Assembly: GCA_030044295.1 (NCBI GenBank)
Contig: JASHWB010000353.1
Location: 1 to 5,093, forward strand
DNA length: 5,093 nt
Direction of reading: 5' to 3'
DNA from: Candidatus Acidiferrales bacterium
Lineage (GTDB): Bacteria; Acidobacteriota; Terriglobia; Acidiferrales; UBA7541
The notes under the pieces: generated by a model
The model's input: only the letters and a program-made list of their open reading frames with translations
Told to the model about the DNA's origin: nothing
Databases searched by the model: none
Position numbers and translations under genes: made by a program
Part shown: one piece after another, positions 1 through 5,093 of the stretch
Position numbering within the stretch: the first letter of the stretch is position 1
How the letters are laid out: each line of letters opens with the position of its first letter

Positions 1-264
1 TTTCCGATCGAGCACAACGTGGAGCAGAACCAGCGCACGAGGAAGGTATTCGAAAAGCTGGCGCAGGTGGCAGCGGAACATGGATGGGGCGAATATCGCA
101 CCCATACAGCGTTTATGGATATGGTCTCGAGCAAGTATTCGTTCAACAATCACGCGCTGCAGCGTCTGCACGAGACGATCAAAGACGCGCTCGATCCGAA
201 CGGAATACTCTCGCCTGGGAAAAGCGGCATCTGGCCGAAGCGCATGCGCGGCACGAAAGCCTGA
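1..264 (+). CDS. C-terminal end of a vanillyl-alcohol oxidase / 4-cresol dehydrogenase type FAD-linked oxidase (5' truncated)
   Basis: The reading frame is open from the first base of the window to a TGA at 262-264, giving the last 87 residues of a longer protein (family members are about 520-560 residues). The segment GEYRTHTAFMDM followed by LDPNGILSPGKSGIWP closely matches my recollection of the C-terminus of Penicillium vanillyl-alcohol oxidase and bacterial p-cresol methylhydroxylase flavoprotein subunits. In that oxidase the Tyr-Arg pair of the EYRTH motif (here codons at 94-99) contacts the phenolic oxygen of the substrate, so the phenol-binding site looks intact. Family enzymes oxidise para-substituted phenols such as vanillyl alcohol, 4-cresol or eugenol with FAD, which is often covalently bound. 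The FAD-binding N-terminal domain lies outside the window, so neither the FAD linkage nor the electron acceptor (oxygen or a cytochrome) can be judged. The GTG at 19 is internal and not a start. The family call is strong; the exact substrate is unknown. Confidence 0.85.
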   Translation, partial: FPIEHNVEQNQRTRKVFEKLAQVAAEHGWGEYRTHTAFMDMVSSKYSFNNHALQRLHETIKDALDPNGILSPGKSGIWPKRMRGTKA

Positions 265-313
265 CGCGCATGTGCTTCACAGCCTTCCAATAGGCAGGTT
301 CAAGAAATGGCCT

Positions 314-333
314 GTACAGATCCTGATCTGTAC
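314..333. terminator. Perfect inverted repeat between convergent genes, probable bidirectional terminator
   Basis: The left arm GTACAGATC (314-322) and right arm GATCTGTAC (325-333) are exact reverse complements with only CT between them; in RNA the innermost pairs would open to make a usable loop. The repeat centre (323.5) lies almost exactly midway between the oxidase stop codon (ends 264) and the stop of the membrane protein gene (starts 382), about 50 bases from each. On the plus strand a run of five T follows at 349-353, 15 bases beyond the stem. On the minus strand only a broken T-rich stretch follows. This is therefore not a textbook intrinsic terminator, and a protein-binding site is the alternative. 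The rest of the 117-base gap shows nothing else. Confidence 0.45.
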
Positions 334-381
334 CTAAGCGATGTCGAATTTTTGTGAGCCGCCTAGGGCCAAGATGTACGG

Positions 382-894
382 CTAGCCAACGTACCAGGAG
401 TTCGTCTCAGTTTCCTTTACTGATCGAGGCCGGAGCGACTGGAATTCGCGCCGCGTTTCGGGTTGAAATAAATACCAAACAACGTAAATTCCAAATCCTA
501 GTTTCACGGCATTGGACACGTACGGCCACAGATGGTGCGGGACCAACGTCCAAAGCCCAAATATCAAGACTGTCGAGTAGAACCAAATTAGGGCTACGCC
601 AATGGTGGCAGCTAAAATGATGGCGAGCCATCGGCCCCAAGGCCGCATTCGCTGAAGCCCAACGACCGCGAACACACTCAGTACGCCTTGAATCAATCCG
701 GAAGTGCTCCCTGCGAAGAATCGAAGAAAATGAAGATTCAGTATGGGCGCAAGCCGCGTAAATACGTCTAAGTCCACGATCACTTTGAACGTAGCGAAGA
801 CCGCCAAGGTTATGAAGTACGATTCAGCAATTATGACTCCGAGCGGACGGCTCCTCAGCGAGCTTGAATGTGGAGTAGGAATGGGTGTTGCCAT
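382..894 (-). CDS. Small four-helix integral membrane protein of unknown function
   Basis: I do not recognise a named family. From the ATG at 894 the product is 170 residues with about four hydrophobic segments, near residues 18-40, 62-81, 87-112 and 122-143, and a polar, charged C-terminal tail. The motif MRPWGRWLAIILA before helix 3, the RPLGV lead-in to helix 1, and a last helix ending in IYVVWYLFQPETRREF resemble small uncharacterised membrane proteins I associate with Acidobacteriota and related soil bacteria. The frame can be extended to a GTG at 939, but those 15 extra residues look unlike a membrane protein N-terminus and run over a possible operator, so I prefer the ATG. Neither start has a clear Shine-Dalgarno sequence. 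It stands alone: it converges with the oxidase gene, and 142 bases separate it from the monooxygenase stop. The region looks more A/T-rich than its neighbours, possibly hinting at a different origin. Its membrane nature is well supported; its function is unknown. Confidence 0.75.
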   Translation of the reverse strand: MATPIPTPHSSSLRSRPLGVIIAESYFITLAVFATFKVIVDLDVFTRLAPILNLHFLRFFAGSTSGLIQGVLSVFAVVGLQRMRPWGRWLAIILAATIGVALIWFYSTVLIFGLWTLVPHHLWPYVSNAVKLGFGIYVVWYLFQPETRREFQSLRPRSVKETETNSWYVG

Positions 895-915
895 CGAGAT
901 CGCCAAGCTACCACA

Positions 916-936
916 AACACGTGTTCGGCTGTGTTC
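916..936 (-). promoter_or_regulatory. Possible operator: tandem GAACAC half-sites plus an inverted half-site upstream of the membrane protein gene
   Basis: Read on the minus strand, GAACAC occurs twice (936-931 and 926-921), exactly 10 bases apart, about one helical turn. The second copy continues into an inverted half, forming the perfect 10-base palindrome AACACGTGTT at 916-925. The cluster lies 22-42 bases upstream of the preferred ATG at 894, where a regulator-binding site would be expected. No convincing -35/-10 pair was found beside it, and the elements are short enough to arise by chance. Confidence 0.25.
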
Positions 937-985
937 CACACTGATTTCGACTAAACGGGCCGGTAAACGACGTTGGCGGACATAC

Positions 986-1001
986 GGTCCCTGCAGGGAT
1001 C
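986..1001. repeat. Short palindrome downstream of the monooxygenase gene
   Basis: The 12-base sequence TCCCTGCAGGGA (988-999) is a perfect palindrome, and adding two bases on each side gives 16 bases with one imperfect pair. It lies about 36 bases past the stop codon of the monooxygenase-like gene and about 100 bases upstream of the membrane protein ATG, so it could end the former transcript or act as a binding site for the latter. It has no loop and no following T-run, so terminator function is doubtful. Confidence 0.2.
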
Positions 1002-1036
1002 ACAGAACTGGATTCGGCGCGTTACGGGCAGCGGCG

Positions 1037-2299
1037 TTACGTCTGATGCGACAGGCGCGTTTTCGCGTTGGGACCCGCAAGGCCTAGGTGCACGAGCGCG
1101 AGCCGTTCCGCGACAACTTCGTATTGCGCTGAAAGATGGCCCCGATAGATGGAGATATCGCGGTAGTAACGCTGCATGCGCTGTCCGTTTTTCGCGCCCG
1201 CGCTGCTGGACGTGCGAAACAAGAGTTCCACGGCCTCCCAGACCATTCGCCCGCCGTGCTCCAGAATGGCGAATAGCTCCAGGTCTTCGCGGAGCTGGAA
1301 CGGCTGGCCGCCTTCGTAGCCCCGCCTGCAATATTCCGCGTAACGTTCGCTAGCGCCGATAGCGAGCTGCCGCGCCGCTCCCACCAATCCAAGCGCCAGG
1401 CCGAAGGCGCGCTGGTAATCGTGATGCTCGTAGCGAAGCATGATCGGCGGGAAGAGCGTGTTTTTCGTACGGATGATCGACTCATATTCGTCCAGCGCTG
1501 CAAGGCCGAGCCCGGTCATCAGCGAGACGAGTTCGGCGTGAAAAAACGACGAGCACCGGCCGGCGTACATCGGATTGCCGTGCAAATGCGATCCTGGCGT
1601 GCCTTTCGAAACGTCCACGTCGAGCATGTCCAGCTCGATTACGTGGTTCTCAGGAACGCGGGCCTGATCGACAACGATCGAATTCGAGCCGCTGCCGCGC
1701 ATTCCCAGAATGGCGCCCCAATCGTCGAGCATTTTCCATTGTGCGCGTGGGATCAGCGCTACGCCGAGCTTGGAACGGCCGTTTTTTTCGTCGGGAATCG
1801 TCACGCACGGCATGAAGTGCGTCGCATAGGGAGCACCGGAGGCGTACGCCCACGTGCCGTGAATGACCCAGCCGTCGCCGGCACGTTTCGCCGTTCCGGT
1901 AGGCGCTGCAACCGATGGCGCGCAAAACTCGCCATTGGGACCAAAGCCCGCCGCCTGCGCTTCGGCATCAAAGTACGAACCAAGCATCAAGCAATGGCCC
2001 GCGCCAAGGATCAGACACCATGCGGTCGATGGATCGCCGCGAGCGAGCTCTATCGCAACGCGGTAGAAGGTTTTGAGATCGAACTCATACCCGCCGAATC
2101 GGCGCGGCTGCAGGCAACGGTAAAACCCCGCTTTGCGAAACTCCTGATGTAGCTCCGGTGAATAATGCCCGCGAGCCTCGGTCGCGTCCTGCTCTTCCCG
2201 CAAACGCGGTCGCAATGCGCGAGCGCGCTCGATCATCTCGTCCGGAGTAAGCTGCGGTTCAGGAACGGGAACCGGCCGAATCTGTACGGTGGTGCTCAT
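1037..2299 (-). CDS. Acyl-CoA dehydrogenase-fold flavoprotein, likely oxygenase component of a two-component (group D) flavin monooxygenase
   Basis: The product is 420 residues, a usual length for this family. A helical N-terminal region (about 20-125) carries RFGGYEFDLKTFYRVAIELARGDPSTAW, the typical opening of acyl-CoA-dehydrogenase-like proteins. A beta domain (about 126-235) includes GWVIHGTWAYASGAPYATHF and GMRGSGSNSIVV followed by VP. The C-terminal helical bundle (about 250-400) ends with RYYRDISIYRGHL (377-389), which keeps the Arg-Asp...His pattern (R380, D381, H388) of HsaA and HPAH C2-type oxygenases. I see no dehydrogenase-type catalytic glutamate context, so hydroxylation with reduced flavin supplied by a separate reductase fits better than acyl-CoA oxidation. 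Family substrates are phenols, steroid-derived phenols or polyketide aromatics; the substrate here is unknown, and no flavin reductase gene is in the window. The ATG is 8 bases after the serA stop, and AGAAG sits too close to the ATG to be a good ribosome site, so translational coupling to serA is likely. A plain acyl-CoA dehydrogenase paralogue is the alternative. Confidence 0.85.
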   Translation of the reverse strand: MSTTVQIRPVPVPEPQLTPDEMIERARALRPRLREEQDATEARGHYSPELHQEFRKAGFYRCLQPRRFGGYEFDLKTFYRVAIELARGDPSTAWCLILGAGHCLMLGSYFDAEAQAAGFGPNGEFCAPSVAAPTGTAKRAGDGWVIHGTWAYASGAPYATHFMPCVTIPDEKNGRSKLGVALIPRAQWKMLDDWGAILGMRGSGSNSIVVDQARVPENHVIELDMLDVDVSKGTPGSHLHGNPMYAGRCSSFFHAELVSLMTGLGLAALDEYESIIRTKNTLFPPIMLRYEHHDYQRAFGLALGLVGAARQLAIGASERYAEYCRRGYEGGQPFQLREDLELFAILEHGGRMVWEAVELLFRTSSSAGAKNGQRMQRYYRDISIYRGHLSAQYEVVAERLALVHLGLAGPNAKTRLSHQT

Positions 2300-2307
2300 T
2301 CTTCTGT

Positions 2308-3918
2308 TTATGATGCGGCGCGAGCTTGCGCTGCCGCCGGAAGATGAACAAGGCGAGCGTCGGTCACAGACGGTAAAGCACGGATGCGCTGCACGAGTGA
2401 CGCGTCGATTTTGCCGTCCAAGCCAACGAGTGCGAGCGCTTCGGCGCCTCCGCCTGGCGACCGCCGACCGAGAGCGAATGTCGCCACGTTAATGCCCATA
2501 TTGCCGAGCTCGGTACCGATGCGGCCGATCACGCCGGGAACATCAAGGTTACGCGAAACCAGCAGTGTGCCTTCGAGCGGCACCTCGACGCTAATGCCAT
2601 CAAGCGCCAGAATGCGCGGCGCGCCGTCCTGGCCCACAAAGCCCTCAACCGAAAGCTCGCGCCCGCCATCCGCAATCGCTACCTCAACCGCATTCGGAAA
2701 GCCGCGCTCGCGGCGCCGTGTCGATTCTTCAACCACCAGCCCGCGGGCTGCGGCTAGCTCCGCTGAATTGACTAGGTTCACTTTTTCGTCGAGCACCACG
2801 TTGAGGATGCCCGCCAGCACCGCGCTGCGGATCACATGCGAGCCAAGTTCGGCTGGTTCGCCGGTGTAGCGTATCAGCACGCGGCTGAACGCCGGAGAAG
2901 GTGCGGCCTGCGCGATGAACGAGCCCAGCCGCTCTCCCAGTTCGAGATACGGGCGCAGGCGGCGATACTGATCGGGAGACATCGGAGGCAAATTCACCGC
3001 GTTGCGCACGACTCCTTCAGCCAGGTAATCGCGCACCTGCTGCGCGATAGCGATTCCCACTTCCTCCTGGGCCTCGGCCGTTGAACCAGCAATATGCGGC
3101 GTAGCGACCACGTTCGGCAGCCCAATCAGTGGCGAATTCTTGGGCGGCTCTTGCGCAAACGTATCAAGAGCAGCGCCGGCGATTTGGCCGGAACGCAGCG
3201 CTTCCGCGAGCGCCACTTCGTCGATCATTTCGCCGCGAGCGCAATTGACGATGCGCGTGCCTTTCTTCATCTTTGCAATGGCCGCGGCGTCGATCATTTT
3301 TTCCGTCGTGTTAGTGAGCGCGCTGTGGAGCGAAATCACGTCCGATTGGCGCAGCAAATCATCGAGCGAAACGAGATCCGCTTCGGCTTCCCGCGCAGCA
3401 GCAGGGGCGACGTAGGGGTCAAACGCGAGCACTTTCATCTCCAGCGCGCTGGCTCGGCGCGCCACTTCTGTGCCGACGCGGCCCAGTCCGATCAGGCCAA
3501 TCGTTTTACCGCGCAACTCAGTGCCCGAAAGAGACGACTTTTCCCATTTGCCGCCATGAATCGAGGTGTTCGCCTGCGGCACGGATCGCGCCAGTGCTAG
3601 CAACAGCGCGAGCGTATGTTCCGCCACGCTGACGGCATTCCCGCCGGGCGTGTTCATCACCACAATGCCTCGGTGAGTCGCAGCTTCCACGTCCACGTTG
3701 TCCACCCCGACTCCGGCGCGGCCAATCACGCGGAGCCGCTTGGCGGCTTCAATCAGCGGAGCTGTCACCTTGGTTGCGCTGCGCACCACCAGCGCGTCTG
3801 CGTCCGCAATTTCGCTGGGCAGCGACGCGGCCGTCGGAATTATGACGTTCCATCCCTGTATTTCGCGGAGCAGATCGACTCCCCGCGGACTGATCTTATC
3901 TGCAATGATAATTTTCAT
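2308..3918 (-). CDS. serA: D-3-phosphoglycerate dehydrogenase, long three-domain form
   Basis: This enzyme oxidises 3-phosphoglycerate to 3-phosphohydroxypyruvate with NAD+, the first step of the phosphorylated serine pathway in the cytoplasm. The product is 536 residues, the length of the long (Mycobacterium-like) type. Residues 1-100 and 285-310 form the split substrate domain. The NAD domain has GLGRVG (144-149) and an Asp at 167 suited to NAD. The catalytic trio is present: R228 in NCARGE, E257 in AQEPP and H275 in TPHIAGS. Residues about 315-445 form the intervening allosteric domain and about 450-525 the ACT domain. In the ACT domain, D459 and N477 occupy the positions where SerA proteins bind serine, so feedback inhibition by serine is likely (inference). 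The start is taken as the ATG at 3918, giving MKIIIADKISPRG as expected for the family; an in-frame TTG at 3927 would overlap the putative -10 box. The monooxygenase-like gene follows after 8 bases. Confidence 0.96.
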   Translation of the reverse strand: MKIIIADKISPRGVDLLREIQGWNVIIPTAASLPSEIADADALVVRSATKVTAPLIEAAKRLRVIGRAGVGVDNVDVEAATHRGIVVMNTPGGNAVSVAEHTLALLLALARSVPQANTSIHGGKWEKSSLSGTELRGKTIGLIGLGRVGTEVARRASALEMKVLAFDPYVAPAAAREAEADLVSLDDLLRQSDVISLHSALTNTTEKMIDAAAIAKMKKGTRIVNCARGEMIDEVALAEALRSGQIAGAALDTFAQEPPKNSPLIGLPNVVATPHIAGSTAEAQEEVGIAIAQQVRDYLAEGVVRNAVNLPPMSPDQYRRLRPYLELGERLGSFIAQAAPSPAFSRVLIRYTGEPAELGSHVIRSAVLAGILNVVLDEKVNLVNSAELAAARGLVVEESTRRRERGFPNAVEVAIADGGRELSVEGFVGQDGAPRILALDGISVEVPLEGTLLVSRNLDVPGVIGRIGTELGNMGINVATFALGRRSPGGGAEALALVGLDGKIDASLVQRIRALPSVTDARLVHLPAAAQARAAS

Positions 3919-3926
3919 GGCCCACA

Positions 3927-3955
3927 AGGTTATCGGGTGAAGGGGGACGTGTCAA
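3927..3955 (-). promoter_or_regulatory. Candidate serA promoter giving a near-leaderless transcript
   Basis: On the minus strand a perfect TTGACA (3955-3950) is followed after 17 bases by TAACCT (3932-3927). TAACCT matches TATAAT at only three positions, but these are the three best conserved (first, second and last). Transcription would begin around 3920, only a few bases before the serA ATG at 3918. This agrees with the lack of any Shine-Dalgarno sequence in front of serA. It is a prediction from spacing and consensus only. Confidence 0.35.
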
Positions 3956-4048
3956 TTGTGCCTGCGCGGCTCGCAAGGCATTCTGCGAGAAGAGCAAAGT
4001 CCAAAAGAGAGTACCGCGAACTGTGTGATATTCTTGCACGAAGAAATC

Positions 4049-4054
4049 GAGGGA
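4049..4054 (+). promoter_or_regulatory. Ribosome binding site of the YqeY-like gene
   Basis: GAGGGA ends 9 bases before the ATG at 4064. It decides the start: the same frame is open back to 3956, but the upstream residues do not resemble the family and no ribosome site precedes them. Confidence 0.6.
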
Positions 4055-4063
4055 CACACGCGA

Positions 4064-4519
4064 ATGAGCTATCTCGACCGCATTCAGGCGGATTTGACTG
4101 CCGCGATGAAGGCAAAGGACGACCTGCGCCTGAGCGTGCTGCGCATGATGAAAAGCGCGCTGAAGAATAAGGAAGTCGAAAAGGTGCGCCCGTTGGACGA
4201 TCTGGAATCTTTGCAAGTTCTGCAAACGATGGTGAAGCAGCGGCGCGAGTCGGTCGATCAGTTCACAAAGGGCGGACGCAAGGATTTGGCGGAAAAAGAA
4301 ACCAAGGAAATCGCAATCATAGACGAGTACTTGCCCGCCGCGCCTAGCGACTCGGAAATTAAGCACGCTGTCGAGGCCGCGATCACCGAAACGGGCGCCG
4401 ACTCGCTGAAGCAGATGGGAGCCGTTATCAAAGCAGCGCGAACTCGCCTCGAGGGAAAAACCATCGACGGCAAGGTGCTCAGCGACCGAGTACGCGACCG
4501 CCTGAGCGAGAGAAGTTAA
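4064..4519 (+). CDS. GatB/YqeY domain-containing protein
   Basis: The product is 151 residues, the normal size of stand-alone YqeY proteins (about 147-152). The N-terminal half MSYLDRIQADLTAAMKAKD...LRLSVLRMMKSALKNKEVEK and the central KQRRESVDQFTKGGRKDLAEKE...EIAIIDEYLP are hallmark segments of the family. The C-terminal half, with MGAVIKAARTRLEGKTIDGKVLSDRVRDRL, matches the small helical tail domain shared with the GatB subunit of the tRNA-dependent amidotransferase. That similarity suggests tRNA binding or a link to Glu-tRNA(Gln)/Asp-tRNA(Asn) amidation, but the true role of stand-alone YqeY is not established. It is probably cytoplasmic, with no signal peptide or membrane segment. It is divergent from serA with 145 bases between start codons, and converges with the DUF3857-type gene 55 bases downstream. 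No strong promoter was seen upstream; TATTCT at 4029-4034 is a possible -10 without a good -35. Confidence 0.93.
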   Translation: MSYLDRIQADLTAAMKAKDDLRLSVLRMMKSALKNKEVEKVRPLDDLESLQVLQTMVKQRRESVDQFTKGGRKDLAEKETKEIAIIDEYLPAAPSDSEIKHAVEAAITETGADSLKQMGAVIKAARTRLEGKTIDGKVLSDRVRDRLSERS

Positions 4520-4539
4520 CCGGCCGACGGGTCCCTCGA

Positions 4540-4553
4540 CGAGATACGTCTCG
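4540..4553. terminator. Small hairpin between convergent genes, weak terminator candidate
   Basis: CGAGA (4540-4544) and TCTCG (4549-4553) pair perfectly around the four-base loop TACG, a UNCG-type tetraloop in plus-strand RNA. It lies 20 bases after the YqeY-like stop and 21 bases past the stop of the opposing gene, so it is central in the 55-base gap. The stem is only five pairs and no T-run follows on either strand, so support is weak. Confidence 0.25.
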
Positions 4554-4574
4554 GCAAACTGGCGGCTTGGCGAC

Positions 4575-5093
4575 CTATGGGGTGACCTTCTTAAGTACCG
4601 CCTCGGCGGCCTGATCGGCGGCGATTTGTTGAAGGAAAGTGCGAATTTCCGGAAGCTTGTCCTTGGGCACAATCACGTCCTTGATTTCGAGCGTACGCTG
4701 ATAGTGCAGCACACCATCCTTGACGGTTGTATCGCTACGGTACATCGCGTAGTCGCATGACGCCTGTACAGGCTGCGGCAACCCGTCCGGTACATATCCC
4801 CCGGGCAGCGCGATATCGAAAACGTCCGTTTGCAATGTTGCTTCGTCAAACTCGATCGCGTACTGGCGCGGTTTGCCATTCACGGTAAACAGATCAAGGT
4901 CGCTGGTGTACTTATCTCCAACCACGCGCGGGGAAAGGATCAGCAAATTGCCGGCTGACTTCGCGTAATCGGGAACGAAAAACTTGTAATTCAGAGTCAG
5001 AGTTTGATCGTAATTATTAAGGTTGCCCAGGGAAGCGCCCGTGAGCTGAAAGCTGTTAAGGAATTCACTCAAGAAATTATCGAATATCTCTTC
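4575..5093 (-). CDS. C-terminal part of a DUF3857-type (transglutaminase-family) protein (5' truncated)
   Basis: The minus-strand frame is open from the window edge to a TAG at 4575-4577, giving the last 172 residues; the start lies beyond base 5093. The order of segments resembles the tail of large DUF3857/transglutaminase-like proteins common in Acidobacteriota and Bacteroidota: a beta-rich stretch with LTLNYKFFVPDYAKSAGNLLILSPRVVGD, then FDIALPGGYVPDGLPQPVQ, then a repeat-like strand region YAMYRSDTTVKDGVLHYQRTLEIKDVIVP. The final KLPEIRTFLQQIAADQAAEAVLKK is also typical; in the family this closing helix often reads KFYRTIANDE. Such proteins are usually exported and carry an N-terminal DUF3857 domain and a central transglutaminase-like fold, neither of which is in the window, so catalytic residues cannot be checked. 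The function of the family is not established. The TTG at 5072 is internal and not a start. The gene converges on the YqeY-like gene. Confidence 0.75.
   Translation of the reverse strand, partial: EEIFDNFLSEFLNSFQLTGASLGNLNNYDQTLTLNYKFFVPDYAKSAGNLLILSPRVVGDKYTSDLDLFTVNGKPRQYAIEFDEATLQTDVFDIALPGGYVPDGLPQPVQASCDYAMYRSDTTVKDGVLHYQRTLEIKDVIVPKDKLPEIRTFLQQIAADQAAEAVLKKVTP

Noticed and set aside
1019..1041. Direct repeat GCGTTACG twice, 15 bases apart, around the monooxygenase stop codon
   Set aside because: Only 8 bases long, two copies, partly coding; no array or flanking structure to suggest an attachment site or repeat element.
951..1353. Overlapping open frames on both strands of about 126 codons each
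   Set aside because: Both are Arg/Pro/Ala-rich, low-complexity translations that overlap the C-terminal coding end of the monooxygenase-like gene; neither resembles a protein family.
1421..2152. Long plus-strand open frame of 243 codons antisense to the monooxygenase-like gene
   Set aside because: It lies wholly opposite a convincing family member in GC-rich DNA, is Arg-rich with no recognisable domain, and has no ribosome site; such antisense frames are expected by codon bias.
3919..3927. TTG start for serA three codons upstream
   Set aside because: The ATG at 3918 gives the expected family N-terminus, and the TTG would overlap the putative -10 element.
3956..4063. Upstream extension of the YqeY-like frame by 36 codons
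   Set aside because: The extra residues do not match the family, and a good GAGGGA ribosome site precedes the ATG at 4064.
3896..4672. Minus-strand open frame of 258 codons antisense to the YqeY-like gene
   Set aside because: It runs across a clear divergent intergenic region, the whole YqeY-like gene and the end of the DUF3857-type gene; it has no recognisable domain and is a shadow frame.
4762..4773. Perfect 12-base palindrome GCCTGTACAGGC sharing GCCTGTACAG with the region at 310-319
   Set aside because: It lies inside conserved coding sequence of the DUF3857-type protein and a ten-base match is plausible by chance; not evidence of a shared binding site without genome-wide counts.

Overview
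This is a GC-rich bacterial chromosomal window with densely packed genes and short intergenic gaps. No mobile element, CRISPR array, tRNA or rRNA is visible. The gene content suggests a soil-type Acidobacteriota or similar bacterium: a DUF3857-type protein tail, a small RPWGR-type four-helix membrane protein, and a three-domain SerA beside YqeY. That placement is an inference from protein style, not from a marker gene.

Layout, left to right. (1) Bases 1-264, plus strand: the C-terminal end of a vanillyl-alcohol oxidase / 4-cresol dehydrogenase type flavoprotein, cut by the window edge. (2) Bases 382-894, minus strand: a small four-helix membrane protein of unknown function. The gap between these convergent genes holds a perfect inverted repeat (314-333) midway between the two stop codons, probably a bidirectional terminator. 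(3) Bases 1037-2299, minus strand: an acyl-CoA-dehydrogenase-fold protein that most resembles the oxygenase component of two-component (group D) flavin monooxygenases. (4) Bases 2308-3918, minus strand: serA, a long-form D-3-phosphoglycerate dehydrogenase. It lies immediately upstream of gene 3 with an 8-base gap, so the two are very probably co-transcribed. (5) Bases 4064-4519, plus strand: a YqeY / GatB-like domain protein, divergent from serA. (6) Bases 4575-5093, minus strand: the C-terminal part of a DUF3857-type (transglutaminase-family) protein, cut by the right edge and convergent with gene 5.

How the genes relate: serA carries out the first committed step of serine synthesis. The oxidase tail and the monooxygenase-like protein both belong to families that act on phenolic or other aromatic compounds, so the left half may touch aromatic metabolism. 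They are on opposite strands and separated by an unrelated membrane protein gene, so no pathway can be claimed. YqeY-type proteins are associated with tRNA-dependent amidation by sequence similarity only.

I found no convincing undescribed system. The observations most worth a second look are the symmetric inverted repeat at 314-333, a tandem plus inverted GAACAC arrangement upstream of the membrane protein gene, a possible near-leaderless serA promoter, and the unusual serA-monooxygenase coupling.
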